A stretch of DNA of 64,000 nucleotides, taken from positions 54,423,496 through 54,487,495 of the forward strand of contig OZ022341.1 in NCBI GenBank assembly GCA_963989245.1, written 5' to 3'. The notes beneath the pieces were generated by a model. The model was not told where the DNA came from, ran no database searches, and worked only from the letters and a program-made list of their open reading frames with translations. Positions 21,247-32,230 of this stretch are shown in pieces (the stretch's first letter is position 1; every line of letters begins with the position of its first letter). Source of the stretch: Nansenia antarctica (taxonomy: Eukaryota; Chordata; Actinopteri; Argentiniformes; Microstomatidae). Position numbers and translations under genes: made by a program.

Positions 21247-21681
21247 TTAATAGTAATCAACTAAAACCTGTCTGCGATGGGACACTTCAATCATACTATC
21301 ATATACCGCATACATTATTAGATTGATGGTATTAGGCAGCGGGTTCCTGAAACGTGTCTCCAGGCGTATGTTACCACTCTTGATCAATGATAGATGCTGA
21401 CTATTATCCTCGTCAGGTGTCAGATTAAATGCATAAAGAGTGTACCCTCTCAGGAAATCGTTTCGATCAATGGCCATAGCACTGTTCTTTAAATGTCTCC
21501 CTGTTGATAACACCAGTTGATAGAATTCACGAGTTACGCAACCATTAGGGAAGTCCGGTTGTAATGGTTTGGTGGGGAACTGGACACCGTCAACATATAT
21601 TGCCAGATATTCTAGATTATAATTCTTAAAATTGAATGGGTTCTTGCCATAGTCGCCCGTAAAAGAGTCATTATCAACCAT
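21247..21681 (-). CDS. Hexon-like capsid C-terminal fragment, I123M
   Basis: Ile123 to Met, the last of the four copies with this change and three units from the 18112 copy. Confidence 0.62.
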   Translation of the reverse strand: MVDNDSFTGDYGKNPFNFKNYNLEYLAIYVDGVQFPTKPLQPDFPNGCVTREFYQLVLSTGRHLKNSAMAIDRNDFLRGYTLYAFNLTPDEDNSQHLSLIKSGNIRLETRFRNPLPNTINLIMYAVYDSMIEVSHRRQVLVDYY

Positions 21682-21805
21682 CGCTACCACCACAGACTAT
21701 GTTATTGTTTGACTAAAACCCCTTGCTTGACTAAATAAAAATGATTGTAATGATACATGAACTCTGATAATTTATTTGACCAACATTTTATTGACTTGCA
21801 CAATC

Positions 21806-22255
21806 TTACACAATTGTCTGAACATGTTGAACACAACTAAACACATTATGAACACACACACACGGTTGCAACTTTTTCACAAAACGTGTTACCATTGTGT
21901 CATTTTTAAACAGATTAGAAGAATATTTAGATATCAACATATCATAGGTGATGCCTCTACACATGTGATTTAAGAAGTAGATACAGTGTTCACCACATGT
22001 GACCGATGTGACATCCTGAACTTGTTTGTCTGATAAATGTATCTCATCACATGACATGTTTAAAAAGTCATAAATCGATTTAGGAAATATTGAATGATTT
22101 GGAGCATTTCCAAAACTGTCAAAAAAACACCCAACTCTCTCCAATATATAAACTGCCAGCCAATGCTCTCCAGGCTGGTCAGAGGGGTGTGTGTTAATTA
22201 TCATAGCACTAGGTCTTATTTGTAGAGGTTGCTGGGGCAGTTTATCACAAGCCAA
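21806..22255 (-). CDS. Adenain-like protease, (GT)6 form
   Basis: Identical to the reference protease. Confidence 0.68.
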   Translation of the reverse strand: MACDKLPQQPLQIRPSAMIINTHPSDQPGEHWLAVYILERVGCFFDSFGNAPNHSIFPKSIYDFLNMSCDEIHLSDKQVQDVTSVTCGEHCIYFLNHMCRGITYDMLISKYSSNLFKNDTMVTRFVKKLQPCVCVHNVFSCVQHVQTIV

Positions 22256-22291
22256 AACACCTGGCTGTCAGTTCCACAGTATTCATGATGC

Positions 22292-22726
22292 TTAATAGTA
22301 ATCAACTAAAACCTGTCTGCGATGGGACACTTCAATCATACTATCATATACCGCATAAATTATTAGATTGATGGTATTAGGCAGCGGGTTCCTGAAACGT
22401 GTCTCCAGGCGTATGTTACCACTCTTGATCAATGATAGATGCTGACTATTATCCTCGTCAGGTGTCAGATTAAATGCATAAAGAGTGTACCCTCTCAGGA
22501 AATCGTTTCGATCAATGGCCATAGCACTGTTCTTTAAATGTCTCCCTGTTGATAACACCAGTTGATAGAATTCACGAGTTACGCAACCATTAGGGAAGTC
22601 CGGTTGTAATGGTTTGGTGGGGAACTGGACACCGTCAACATATATTGCCAGATATTCTAGATTATAATTCTTAAAATTGAATGGGTTCTTGCCATAGTCG
22701 CCCGTAAAAGAGTCATTATCAACCAT
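22292..22726 (-). CDS. Hexon-like capsid C-terminal fragment
   Basis: Protein identical to the reference capsid copy. Confidence 0.62.
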   Translation of the reverse strand: MVDNDSFTGDYGKNPFNFKNYNLEYLAIYVDGVQFPTKPLQPDFPNGCVTREFYQLVLSTGRHLKNSAMAIDRNDFLRGYTLYAFNLTPDEDNSQHLSLIKSGNIRLETRFRNPLPNTINLIIYAVYDSMIEVSHRRQVLVDYY

Positions 22727-22850
22727 CGCTACCACCACAGACTATGTTATTGTTTGACTAAAACCCCTTGCTTGACTAAATAAAAATGATTGTAATGATA
22801 CATGAACTCTGATAATTTATTTGACCAACATTTTATTGACTTGCACAATC

Positions 22851-23300
22851 TTACACAATTGTCTGAACATGTTGAACACAACTAAACACATTATGAACAC
22901 ACACACACGGTTGCAACTTTTTCACAAAACGTGTTACCATTGTGTCATTTTTAAACAGATTAGAAGAATATTTAGATATCAACATATCATAGGTGATGCC
23001 TCTACACATGTGATTTAAGAAGTAGATACAGTGTTCACCACATGTGACCGATGTGACATCCTGAACTTGTTTGTCTGATAAATGTATCTCATCACATGAC
23101 ATGTTTAAAAAGTCATAAATCGATTTAGGAAATATTGAATGATTTGGAGCATTTCCAAAACTGTCAAAAAAACACCCAACTCTCTCCAATATATAAACTG
23201 CCAGCCAATGCTCTCCAGGCTGGTCAGAGGGGTGTGTGTTAATTATCATAGCACTAGGTCTTATTTGTAGAGGTTGCTGGGGCAGTTTATCACAAGCCAA
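22851..23300 (-). CDS. Adenain-like protease, (GT)6 form
   Basis: Identical to the reference protease. It ends the run of ten consecutive six-repeat copies. Confidence 0.68.
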   Translation of the reverse strand: MACDKLPQQPLQIRPSAMIINTHPSDQPGEHWLAVYILERVGCFFDSFGNAPNHSIFPKSIYDFLNMSCDEIHLSDKQVQDVTSVTCGEHCIYFLNHMCRGITYDMLISKYSSNLFKNDTMVTRFVKKLQPCVCVHNVFSCVQHVQTIV

Positions 23301-23336
23301 AACACCTGGCTGTCAGTTCCACAGTATTCATGATGC

Positions 23337-23771
23337 TTAATAGTAATCAACTAAAACCTGTCTGCGATGGGACACTTCAATCATACTATCATATACCGCA
23401 TAAATTATTAGATTGATGGTATTAGGCAGCGGGTTCCTGAAACGTGTCTCCAGGCGTATGTTACCACTCTTGATCAATGATAGATGCTGACTATTATCCT
23501 CGTCAGGTGTCAGATTAAATGCATAAAGAGTGTACCCTCTCAGGAAATCGTTTCGATCAATGGCCATAGCACTGTTCTTTAAATGTCTCCCTGTTGATAA
23601 CACCAGTTGATAGAATTCACGAGTTACGCAACCATTAGGGAAGTCCGGTTGTAATGGTTTGGTGGGGAACTGGACACCGTCAACATATATTGCCAGATAT
23701 TCTAGATTATAATTCTTAAAATTGAATGGGTTCTTGCCATAGTCGCCCGTAAAAGAGTCATTATCAACCAT
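23337..23771 (-). CDS. Hexon-like capsid C-terminal fragment
   Basis: Protein identical to the reference capsid copy. Confidence 0.62.
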   Translation of the reverse strand: MVDNDSFTGDYGKNPFNFKNYNLEYLAIYVDGVQFPTKPLQPDFPNGCVTREFYQLVLSTGRHLKNSAMAIDRNDFLRGYTLYAFNLTPDEDNSQHLSLIKSGNIRLETRFRNPLPNTINLIIYAVYDSMIEVSHRRQVLVDYY

Positions 23772-23861
23772 CGCTACCACCACAGACTATGTTATTGTTT
23801 GACTAAAACCCCTTGCTTGACTAAATAAAAATGATTGTAATGATACATGAACTCTGATAAT

Positions 23862-24347
23862 TTATTTGACCAACATTTTATTGACTTGCACAATCTTACA
23901 CAATTGTCTGAACATGTTGAACACAACTAAACACATTATGAACACACACACACACGGTTGCAACTTTTTCACAAAACGTGTTACCATTGTGTCATTTTTA
24001 AACAGATTAGAAGAATATTTAGATATCAACATATCATAGGTGATGCCTCTACACATGTGATTTAAGAAGTAGATACAGTGTTCACCACATGTGACCGATG
24101 TGACATCCTGAACTTGTTTGTCTGATAAATGTATCTCATCACATGACATGTTTAAAAAGTCATAAATCGATTTAGGAAATATTGAATGATTTGGAGCATT
24201 TCCAAAACTGTCAAAAAAACACCCAACTCTCTCCAATATATAAACTGCCAGCCAATGCTCTCCAGGCTGGTCAGAGGGGTGTGTGTTAATTATCATAGCA
24301 CTAGGTCTTATTTGTAGAGGTTGCTGGGGCAGTTTATCACAAGCCAA
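23862..24347 (-). CDS. Adenain-like protease, (GT)7 form
   Basis: 161-residue form, otherwise unchanged. Confidence 0.68.
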   Translation of the reverse strand: MACDKLPQQPLQIRPSAMIINTHPSDQPGEHWLAVYILERVGCFFDSFGNAPNHSIFPKSIYDFLNMSCDEIHLSDKQVQDVTSVTCGEHCIYFLNHMCRGITYDMLISKYSSNLFKNDTMVTRFVKKLQPCVCVFIMCLVVFNMFRQLCKIVQVNKMLVK

Positions 24348-24383
24348 AACACCTGGCTGTCAGTTCCACAGTATTCATGATGC

Positions 24384-24818
24384 TTAATAGTAATCAACTA
24401 AAACCTGTCTGCGATGGGACACTTCAATCATACTATCATATACCGCATAAATTATTAGATTGATGGTATTAGGCAGCGGGTTCCTGAAACGTGTCTCCAG
24501 GCGTATGTTACCACTCTTGATCAATGATAGATGCTGACTATTATCCTCGTCAGGTGTCAGATTAAATGCATAAAGAGTGTACCCTCTCAGGAAATCGTTT
24601 CGATCAATGGCCATAGCACTGTTCTTTAAATGTCTCCCTGTTGATAACACCAGTTGATAGAATTCACGAGTTACGCAACCATTAGGGAAGTCCGGTTGTA
24701 ATGGTTTGGTGGGGAACTGGACACCGTCAACATATATTGCCAGATATTCTAGATTATAATTCTTAAAATTGAATGGGTTCTTGCCATAGTCGCCCGTAAA
24801 AGAGTCATTATCAACCAT
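24384..24818 (-). CDS. Hexon-like capsid C-terminal fragment
   Basis: Protein identical to the reference capsid copy. Confidence 0.62.
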   Translation of the reverse strand: MVDNDSFTGDYGKNPFNFKNYNLEYLAIYVDGVQFPTKPLQPDFPNGCVTREFYQLVLSTGRHLKNSAMAIDRNDFLRGYTLYAFNLTPDEDNSQHLSLIKSGNIRLETRFRNPLPNTINLIIYAVYDSMIEVSHRRQVLVDYY

Positions 24819-24942
24819 CGCTACCACCACAGACTATGTTATTGTTTGACTAAAACCCCTTGCTTGACTAAATAAAAATGATTGTAATGATACATGAACT
24901 CTGATAATTTATTTGACCAACATTTTATTGACTGGCACAATC

Positions 24943-25392
24943 TTACACAATTGTCTGAACATGTTGAACACAACTAAACACATTATGAACACACACACAC
25001 GGTTGCAACTTTTTCACAAAACGTGTTACCATTGTGTCATTTTTAAACAGATTAGAAGAATATTTAGATATCAACATATCATAGGTGATGCCTCTACACA
25101 TGTGATTTAAGAAGTAGATACAGTGTTCACCACATGTGACCGATGTGACATCCTGAACTTGTTTGTCTGATAAATGTATCTCATCACATGACATGTTTAA
25201 AAAGTCATAAATCGATTTAGGAAATATTGAATGATTTGGAGCATTTCCAAAACTGTCAAAAAAACACCCAACTCTCTCCAATATATAAACTGCCAGCCAA
25301 TGCTCTCCAGGCTGGTCAGAGGGGTGTGTGTTAATTATCATAGCACTAGGTCTTATTTGTAGAGGTTGCTGGGGCAGTTTATCACAAGCCAA
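24943..25392 (-). CDS. Adenain-like protease, (GT)6 form
   Basis: Protein identical to the reference. A private base change (position 24934) lies just past the stop codon. Confidence 0.68.
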   Translation of the reverse strand: MACDKLPQQPLQIRPSAMIINTHPSDQPGEHWLAVYILERVGCFFDSFGNAPNHSIFPKSIYDFLNMSCDEIHLSDKQVQDVTSVTCGEHCIYFLNHMCRGITYDMLISKYSSNLFKNDTMVTRFVKKLQPCVCVHNVFSCVQHVQTIV

Positions 25393-25428
25393 AACACCTG
25401 GCTGTCAGTTCCACAGTATTCATGATGC

Positions 25429-25863
25429 TTAATAGTAATCAACTAAAACCTGTCTGCGATGGGACACTTCAATCATACTATCATATACCGCATAAATTAT
25501 TAGATTGATGGTATTAGGCAGCGGGTTCCTGAAACGTGTCTCCAGGCGTATGTTACCACTCTTGATCAATGATAGATGCTGACTATTATCCTCGTCAGGT
25601 GTCAGATTAAATGCATAAAGAGTGTACCCTCTCAGGAAATCGTTTCGATCAATGGCCATAGCACTGTTCTTTAAATGTCTCCCTGTTGATAACACCAGTT
25701 GATAGAATTCACGAGTTACGCAACCATTAGGGAAGTCCGGTTGTAATGGTTTGGTGGGGAACTGGACACCGTCAACATATATTGCCAGATATTCTAGATT
25801 ATAATTCTTAAAATTGAATGGGTTCTTGCCATAGTCGCCCGTAAAAGAGTCATTATCAACCAT
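25429..25863 (-). CDS. Hexon-like capsid C-terminal fragment
   Basis: Protein identical to the reference capsid copy. Confidence 0.62.
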   Translation of the reverse strand: MVDNDSFTGDYGKNPFNFKNYNLEYLAIYVDGVQFPTKPLQPDFPNGCVTREFYQLVLSTGRHLKNSAMAIDRNDFLRGYTLYAFNLTPDEDNSQHLSLIKSGNIRLETRFRNPLPNTINLIIYAVYDSMIEVSHRRQVLVDYY

Positions 25864-25953
25864 CGCTACCACCACAGACTATGTTATTGTTTGACTAAAA
25901 CCCCTTGCTTGACTAAATAAAAATGATTGTAATGATACATGAACTCTGATAAT

Positions 25954-26439
25954 TTATTTGACCAACATTTTATTGACTTGCACAATCTTACACAATTGTC
26001 TGAACATGTTGAACACAACTAAACACATTATGAACACACACACACACGGTTGCAACTTTTTCACAAAACGTGTTACCATTGTGTCATTTTTAAACAGATT
26101 AGAAGAATATTTAGATATCAACATATCATAGGTGATGCCTCTACACATGTGATTTAAGAAGTAGATACAGTGTTCACCACATGTGACCGATGTGACATCC
26201 TGAACTTGTTTGTCTGATAAATGTATCTCATCACATGACATGTTTAAAAAGTCATAAATCGATTTAGGAAATATTGAATGATTTGGAGCATTTCCAAAAC
26301 TGTCAAAAAAACACCCAACTCTCTCCAATATATAAACTGCCAGCCAATGCTCTCCAGGCTGGTCAGAGGGGTGTGTGTTAATTATCATAGCACTAGGTCT
26401 TATTTGTAGAGGTTGCTGGGGCAGTTTATCACAAGCCAA
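25954..26439 (-). CDS. Adenain-like protease, (GT)7 form
   Basis: 161-residue form, otherwise unchanged. Confidence 0.68.
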   Translation of the reverse strand: MACDKLPQQPLQIRPSAMIINTHPSDQPGEHWLAVYILERVGCFFDSFGNAPNHSIFPKSIYDFLNMSCDEIHLSDKQVQDVTSVTCGEHCIYFLNHMCRGITYDMLISKYSSNLFKNDTMVTRFVKKLQPCVCVFIMCLVVFNMFRQLCKIVQVNKMLVK

Positions 26440-26475
26440 AACACCTGGCTGTCAGTTCCACAGTATTCATGATGC

Positions 26476-26910
26476 TTAATAGTAATCAACTAAAACCTGT
26501 CTGCGATGGGACACTTCAATCATACTATCATATACCGCATAAATTATTAGATTGATGGTATTAGGCAGCGGGTTCCTGAAACGTGTCTCCAGGCGTATGT
26601 TACCACTCTTGATCAATGATAGATGCTGACTATTATCCTCGTCAGGTGTCAGATTAAATGCATAAAGAGTGTACCCTCTCAGGAAATCGTTTCGATCAAT
26701 GGCCATAGCACTGTTCTTTAAATGTCTCCCTGTTGATAACACCAGTTGATAGAATTCACGAGTTACGCAACCATTAGGGAAGTCCGGTTGTAATGGTTTG
26801 GTGGGGAACTGGACACCGTCAACATATATTGCCAGATATTCTAGATTATAATTCTTAAAATTGAATGGGTTCTTGCCATAGTCGCCCGTAAAAGAGTCAT
26901 TATCAACCAT
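26476..26910 (-). CDS. Hexon-like capsid C-terminal fragment
   Basis: Protein identical to the reference capsid copy. Confidence 0.62.
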   Translation of the reverse strand: MVDNDSFTGDYGKNPFNFKNYNLEYLAIYVDGVQFPTKPLQPDFPNGCVTREFYQLVLSTGRHLKNSAMAIDRNDFLRGYTLYAFNLTPDEDNSQHLSLIKSGNIRLETRFRNPLPNTINLIIYAVYDSMIEVSHRRQVLVDYY

Positions 26911-27000
26911 CGCTACCACCACAGACTATGTTATTGTTTGACTAAAACCCCTTGCTTGACTAAATAAAAATGATTGTAATGATACATGAACTCTGATAAT

Positions 27001-27486
27001 TTATTTGACCAACATTTTATTGACTTGCACAATCTTACACAATTGTCTGAACATGTTGAACACAACTAAACACATTATGAACACACACACACACGGTTGC
27101 AACTTTTTCACAAAACGTGTTACCATTGTGTCATTTTTAAACAGATTAGAAGAATATTTAGATATCAACATATCATAGGTGATGCCTCTACACATGTGAT
27201 TTAAGAAGTAGATACAGTGTTCACCACATGTGACCGATGTGACATCCTGAACTTGTTTGTCTGATAAATGTATCTCATCACATGACATGTTTAAAAAGTC
27301 ATAAATCGATTTAGGAAATATTGAATGATTTGGAGCATTTCCAAAACTGTCAAAAAAACACCCAACTCCCTCCAATATATAAACTGCCAGCCAATGCTCT
27401 CCAGGCTGGTCAGAGGGGTGTGTGTTAATTATCATAGCACTAGGTCTTATTTGTAGAGGTTGCTGGGGCAGTTTATCACAAGCCAA
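27001..27486 (-). CDS. Adenain-like protease, (GT)7 form, R40G
   Basis: Arg40 to Gly (position 27369), between catalytic His31 and Asp46. The same change is found only in the 46187 copy of the right arm. In both arms it lies one unit downstream, in reading direction, of a copy with the T-tract frameshift. Confidence 0.68.
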   Translation of the reverse strand: MACDKLPQQPLQIRPSAMIINTHPSDQPGEHWLAVYILEGVGCFFDSFGNAPNHSIFPKSIYDFLNMSCDEIHLSDKQVQDVTSVTCGEHCIYFLNHMCRGITYDMLISKYSSNLFKNDTMVTRFVKKLQPCVCVFIMCLVVFNMFRQLCKIVQVNKMLVK

Positions 27487-27522
27487 AACACCTGGCTGTC
27501 AGTTCCACAGTATTCATGATGC

Positions 27523-27957
27523 TTAATAGTAATCAACTAAAACCTGTCTGCGATGGGACACTTCAATCATACTATCATATACCGCATAAATTATTAGATT
27601 GATGGTATTAGGCAGCGGGTTCCTGAAACGTGTCTCCAGGCGTATGTTACCACTCTTGATCAATGATAGATGCTGACTATTATCCTCGTCAGGTGTCAGA
27701 TTAAATGCATAAAGAGTGTACCCTCTCAGGAAATCGTTTCGATCAATGGCCATAGCACTGTTCTTTAAACGTCTCCCTGTTGATAACACCAGTTGATAGA
27801 ATTCACGAGTTACGCAACCATTAGGGAAGTCCGGTTGTAATGGTTTGGTGGGGAACTGGACACCGTCAACATATATTGCCAGATATTCTAGATTATAATT
27901 CTTAAAATTGAATTAGTTCTTGCCATAGTCGCCCGTAAAAGAGTCATTATCAACCAT
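27523..27957 (-). pseudogene. Hexon-like capsid fragment with premature stop
   Basis: Codon 15 is TAA instead of the usual proline codon, a two-base change at 27913-27915, and His63 is Arg. It is the only full-length capsid copy in the window with a nonsense change. The frame downstream of the stop is otherwise intact. Confidence 0.75.
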
Positions 27958-28081
27958 CGCTACCACCACAGACTATGTTATTGTTTGACTAAAACCCCTT
28001 GCTTGACTAAATAAAAATGATTGTAATGATACATGAACTCTGATAATTTATTTGACCAACATTTTATTGACTTGCACAATC

Positions 28082-28530
28082 TTACACAATTGTCTGAACA
28101 TGTTGAACACAACTAAACACATTATGAACACACACACACGGTTGCAACTTTTTCACAAAACGTGTTACCATTGTGTCATTTTTAAACAGATTAGAAGAAT
28201 ATTTAGATATCAACATATCATAGGTGATGCCTCTACACATGTGATTTAAGAAGTAGATACAGTGTTCACCACATGTGACCGATGTGACATCCTGAACTTG
28301 TTTGTCTGATAAATGTATCTCATCACATGACATGTTTAAAAAGTCATAAATCGATTTAGGAAATATTGAATGATTTGGAGCATTTCCAAAACTGTCAAAA
28401 AACACCCAACTCTCTCCAATATATAAACTGCCAGCCAATGCTCTCCAGGCTGGTCAGAGGGGTGTGTGTTAATTATCATAGCACTAGGTCTTATTTGTAG
28501 AGGTTGCTGGGGCAGTTTATCACAAGCCAA
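28082..28530 (-). pseudogene. Adenain-like protease, T-tract frameshift
   Basis: The seven-T run (gene strand) after Cys43 is six T here (28397-28402). The frame breaks between His31 and Asp46, splitting the catalytic residues. The same lesion occurs in the right-arm copy at 45143, so it is probably inherited rather than a sequencing slip. Confidence 0.75.
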
Positions 28531-28566
28531 AACACCTGGCTGTCAGTTCCACAGTATTCATGATGC

Positions 28567-29001
28567 TTAATAGTAATCAACTAAAACCTGTCTGCGATGG
28601 GACACTTCAATCATACTATCATATACCGCATAAATTATTAGATTGATGGTATTAGGCAGCGGGTTCCTGAAACGTGTCTCCAGGCGTATGTTACCACTCT
28701 TGATCAATGATAGATGCTGACTATTATCCTCGTCAGGTGTCAGATTAAATGCATAAAGAGTGTACCCTCTCAGGAAATCGTTTCGATCAATGGCCATAGC
28801 ACTGTTCTTTAAATGTCTCCCTGTTGATAACACCAGTTGATAGAATTCACGAGTTACGCAACCATTAGGGAAGTCCGGTTGTAATGGTTTGGTGGGGAAC
28901 TGGACACCGTCAACATATATTGCCAGATATTCTAGATTATAATTCTTAAAATTGAATGGGTTCTTGCCATAGTCGCCCGTAAAAGAGTCATTATCAACCA
29001 T
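28567..29001 (-). CDS. Hexon-like capsid C-terminal fragment
   Basis: Protein identical to the reference. The spacer just upstream has a rare change at 29044 that is shared with the right arm at 47767. Confidence 0.62.
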   Translation of the reverse strand: MVDNDSFTGDYGKNPFNFKNYNLEYLAIYVDGVQFPTKPLQPDFPNGCVTREFYQLVLSTGRHLKNSAMAIDRNDFLRGYTLYAFNLTPDEDNSQHLSLIKSGNIRLETRFRNPLPNTINLIIYAVYDSMIEVSHRRQVLVDYY

Positions 29002-29125
29002 CGCTACCACCACAGACTATGTTATTGTTTGACTAAAACCCCTCGCTTGACTAAATAAAAATGATTGTAATGATACATGAACTCTGATAATTTATTTGAC
29101 CAACATTTTATTGACTTGCACAATC

Positions 29126-29575
29126 TTACACAATTGTCTGAACATGTTGAACACAACTAAACACATTATGAACACACACACACGGTTGCAACTTTTTCAC
29201 AAAACGTGTTACCATTGTGTCATTTTTAAACAGATTAGAAGAATATTTAGATATCAACATATCATAGGTGATGCCTCTACACATGTGATTTAAGAAGTAG
29301 ATACAGTGTTCACCACATGTGACCGATGTGACATCCTGAACTTGTTTGTCTGATAAATGTATCTCATCACATGACATGTTTAAAAAGTCATAAATCGATT
29401 TAGGAAATATTGAATGATTTGGAGCATTTCCAAAACTGTCAAAAAAACACCCAACTCTCTCCAATATATAAACTGCCAGCCAATGCTCTCCAGGCTGGTC
29501 AGAGGGGTGTGTGTTAATTATCATAGCACTAGGTCTTATTTGTAGAGGTTGCTGGGGCAGTTTATCACAAGCCAA
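29126..29575 (-). CDS. Adenain-like protease, (GT)6 form
   Basis: Identical to the reference protease. Confidence 0.68.
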   Translation of the reverse strand: MACDKLPQQPLQIRPSAMIINTHPSDQPGEHWLAVYILERVGCFFDSFGNAPNHSIFPKSIYDFLNMSCDEIHLSDKQVQDVTSVTCGEHCIYFLNHMCRGITYDMLISKYSSNLFKNDTMVTRFVKKLQPCVCVHNVFSCVQHVQTIV

Positions 29576-29611
29576 AACACCTGGCTGTCAGTTCCACAGT
29601 ATTCATGATGC

Positions 29612-30046
29612 TTAATAGTAATCAACTAAAACCTGTCTGCGATGGGACACTTCAATCATACTATCATATACCGCATAAATTATTAGATTGATGGTATTAG
29701 GCAGCGGGTTCCTGAAACGTGTCTCCAGGCGTATGTTACCACTCTTGATCAATGATAGATGCTGACTATTATCCTCGTCAGGTGTCAGATTAAATGCATA
29801 AAGAGTGTACCCTCTCAGGAAATCGTTTCGATCAATGGCCATAGCACTGTTCTTTAAATGTCTCCCTGTTGATAACACCAGTTGATAGAATTCACGAGTT
29901 ACGCAACCATTAGGGAAGTCCGGTTGTAATGGTTTGGTGGGGAACTGGACACCGTCAACATATATTGCCAGATATTCTAGATTATAATTCTTAAAATTGA
30001 ATGGGTTCTTGCCATAGTCGCCCGTAAAAGAGTCATTATCAACCAT
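29612..30046 (-). CDS. Hexon-like capsid C-terminal fragment
   Basis: Protein identical to the reference capsid copy. Confidence 0.62.
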   Translation of the reverse strand: MVDNDSFTGDYGKNPFNFKNYNLEYLAIYVDGVQFPTKPLQPDFPNGCVTREFYQLVLSTGRHLKNSAMAIDRNDFLRGYTLYAFNLTPDEDNSQHLSLIKSGNIRLETRFRNPLPNTINLIIYAVYDSMIEVSHRRQVLVDYY

Positions 30047-30136
30047 CGCTACCACCACAGACTATGTTATTGTTTGACTAAAACCCCTTGCTTGACTAAA
30101 TAAAAATGATTGTAATGATACATGAACTCTGATAAT

Positions 30137-30622
30137 TTATTTGACCAACATTTTATTGACTTGCACAATCTTACACAATTGTCTGAACATGTTGAACACA
30201 ACTAAACACATTATGAACACACACACACACGGTTGCAACTTTTTCACAAAACGTGTTACCATTGTGTCATTTTTAAACAGATTAGAAGAATATTTAGATA
30301 TCAACATATCATAGGTGATGCCTCTACACATGTGATTTAAGAAGTAGATACAGTGTTCACCACATGTGACCGATGTGACATCCTGAACTTGTTTGTCTGA
30401 TAAATGTATCTCATCACATGACATGTTTAAAAAGTCATAAATCGATTTAGGAAATATTGAATGATTTGGAGCATTTCCAAAACTGTCAAAAAAACACCCA
30501 ACTCTCTCCAATATATAAACTGCCAGCCAATGCTCTCCAGGCTGGTCAGAGGGGTGTGTGTTAATTATCATAGCACTAGGTCTTATTTGTAGAGGTTGCT
30601 GGGGCAGTTTATCACAAGCCAA
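30137..30622 (-). CDS. Adenain-like protease, (GT)7 form
   Basis: 161-residue form. First of eight consecutive seven-repeat copies. Confidence 0.68.
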   Translation of the reverse strand: MACDKLPQQPLQIRPSAMIINTHPSDQPGEHWLAVYILERVGCFFDSFGNAPNHSIFPKSIYDFLNMSCDEIHLSDKQVQDVTSVTCGEHCIYFLNHMCRGITYDMLISKYSSNLFKNDTMVTRFVKKLQPCVCVFIMCLVVFNMFRQLCKIVQVNKMLVK

Positions 30623-30658
30623 AACACCTGGCTGTCAGTTCCACAGTATTCATGATGC

Positions 30659-31093
30659 TTAATAGTAATCAACTAAAACCTGTCTGCGATGGGACACTTC
30701 AATCATACTATCATATACCGCATAAATTATTAGATTGATGGTATTAGGCAGCGGGTTCCTGAAACGTGTCTCCAGGCGTATGTTACCACTCTTGATCAAT
30801 GATAGATGCTGACTATTATCCTCGTCAGGTGTCAGATTAAATGCATAAAGAGTGTACCCTCTCAGGAAATCGTTTCGATCAATGGCCATAGCACTGTTCT
30901 TTAAATGTCTCCCTGTTGATAACACCAGTTGATAGAATTCACGAGTTACGCAACCATTAGGGAAGTCCGGTTGTAATGGTTTGGTGGGGAACTGGACACC
31001 GTCAACATATATTGCCAGATATTCTAGATTATAATTCTTAAAATTGAATGGGTTCTTGCCATAGTCGCCCGTAAAAGAGTCATTATCAACCAT
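30659..31093 (-). CDS. Hexon-like capsid C-terminal fragment
   Basis: Protein identical to the reference capsid copy. Confidence 0.62.
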   Translation of the reverse strand: MVDNDSFTGDYGKNPFNFKNYNLEYLAIYVDGVQFPTKPLQPDFPNGCVTREFYQLVLSTGRHLKNSAMAIDRNDFLRGYTLYAFNLTPDEDNSQHLSLIKSGNIRLETRFRNPLPNTINLIIYAVYDSMIEVSHRRQVLVDYY

Positions 31094-31183
31094 CGCTACC
31101 ACCACAGACTATGTTATTGTTTGACTAAAACCCCTTGCTTGACTAAATAAAAATGATTGTAATGATACATGAACTCTGATAAT

Positions 31184-31669
31184 TTATTTGACCAACATTT
31201 TATTGACTTGCACAATCTTACACAATTGTCTGAACATGTTGAACACAACTAAACACATTATGAACACACACACACACGGTTGCAACTTTTTCACAAAACG
31301 TGTTACCATTGTGTCATTTTTAAACAGATTAGAAGAATATTTAGATATCAACATATCATAGGTGATGCCTCTACACATGTGATTTAAGAAGTAGATACAG
31401 TGTTCACCACATGTGACCGATGTGACATCCTGAACTTGTTTGTCTGATAAATGTATCTCATCACATGACATGTTTAAAAAGTCATAAATCGATTTAGGAA
31501 ATATTGAATGATTTGGAGCATTTCCAAAACTGTCAAAAAAACACCCAACTCTCTCCAATATATAAACTGCCAGCCAATGCTCTCCAGGCTGGTCAGAGGG
31601 GTGTGTGTTAATTATCATAGCACTAGGTCTTATTTGTAGAGGTTGCTGGGGCAGTTTATCACAAGCCAA
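31184..31669 (-). CDS. Adenain-like protease, (GT)7 form
   Basis: 161-residue form, otherwise unchanged. Confidence 0.68.
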   Translation of the reverse strand: MACDKLPQQPLQIRPSAMIINTHPSDQPGEHWLAVYILERVGCFFDSFGNAPNHSIFPKSIYDFLNMSCDEIHLSDKQVQDVTSVTCGEHCIYFLNHMCRGITYDMLISKYSSNLFKNDTMVTRFVKKLQPCVCVFIMCLVVFNMFRQLCKIVQVNKMLVK

Positions 31670-31705
31670 AACACCTGGCTGTCAGTTCCACAGTATTCAT
31701 GATGC

Positions 31706-32140
31706 TTAATAGTAATCAACTAAAACCTGTCTGCGATGGGACACTTCAATCATACTATCATATACCGCATAAATTATTAGATTGATGGTATTAGGCAGCG
31801 GGTTCCTGAAACGTGTCTCCAGGCGTATGTTACCACTCTTGATCAATGATAGATGCTGACTATTATCCTCGTCAGGTGTCAGATTAAATGCATAAAGAGT
31901 GTACCCTCTCAGGAAATCGTTTCGATCAATGGCCATAGCACTGTTCTTTAAATGTCTCCCTGTTGATAACACCAGTTGATAGAATTCACGAGTTACGCAA
32001 CCATTAGGGAAGTCCGGTTGTAATGGTTTGGTGGGGAACTGGACACCGTCAACATATATTGCCAGATATTCTAGATTATAATTCTTAAAATTGAATGGGT
32101 TCTTGCCATAGTCGCCCGTAAAAGAGTCATTATCAACCAT
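31706..32140 (-). CDS. Hexon-like capsid C-terminal fragment
   Basis: Protein identical to the reference capsid copy. Confidence 0.62.
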   Translation of the reverse strand: MVDNDSFTGDYGKNPFNFKNYNLEYLAIYVDGVQFPTKPLQPDFPNGCVTREFYQLVLSTGRHLKNSAMAIDRNDFLRGYTLYAFNLTPDEDNSQHLSLIKSGNIRLETRFRNPLPNTINLIIYAVYDSMIEVSHRRQVLVDYY

Positions 32141-32230
32141 CGCTACCACCACAGACTATGTTATTGTTTGACTAAAACCCCTTGCTTGACTAAATAAAAA
32201 TGATTGTAATGATACATGAACTCTGATAAT

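Noticed and set aside
28397..28402. T-tract contraction as a sequencing error only
   Set aside because: The same contraction occurs in both arms next to the same R40G neighbour, which favours a real inherited variant, although a homopolymer error cannot be fully excluded.
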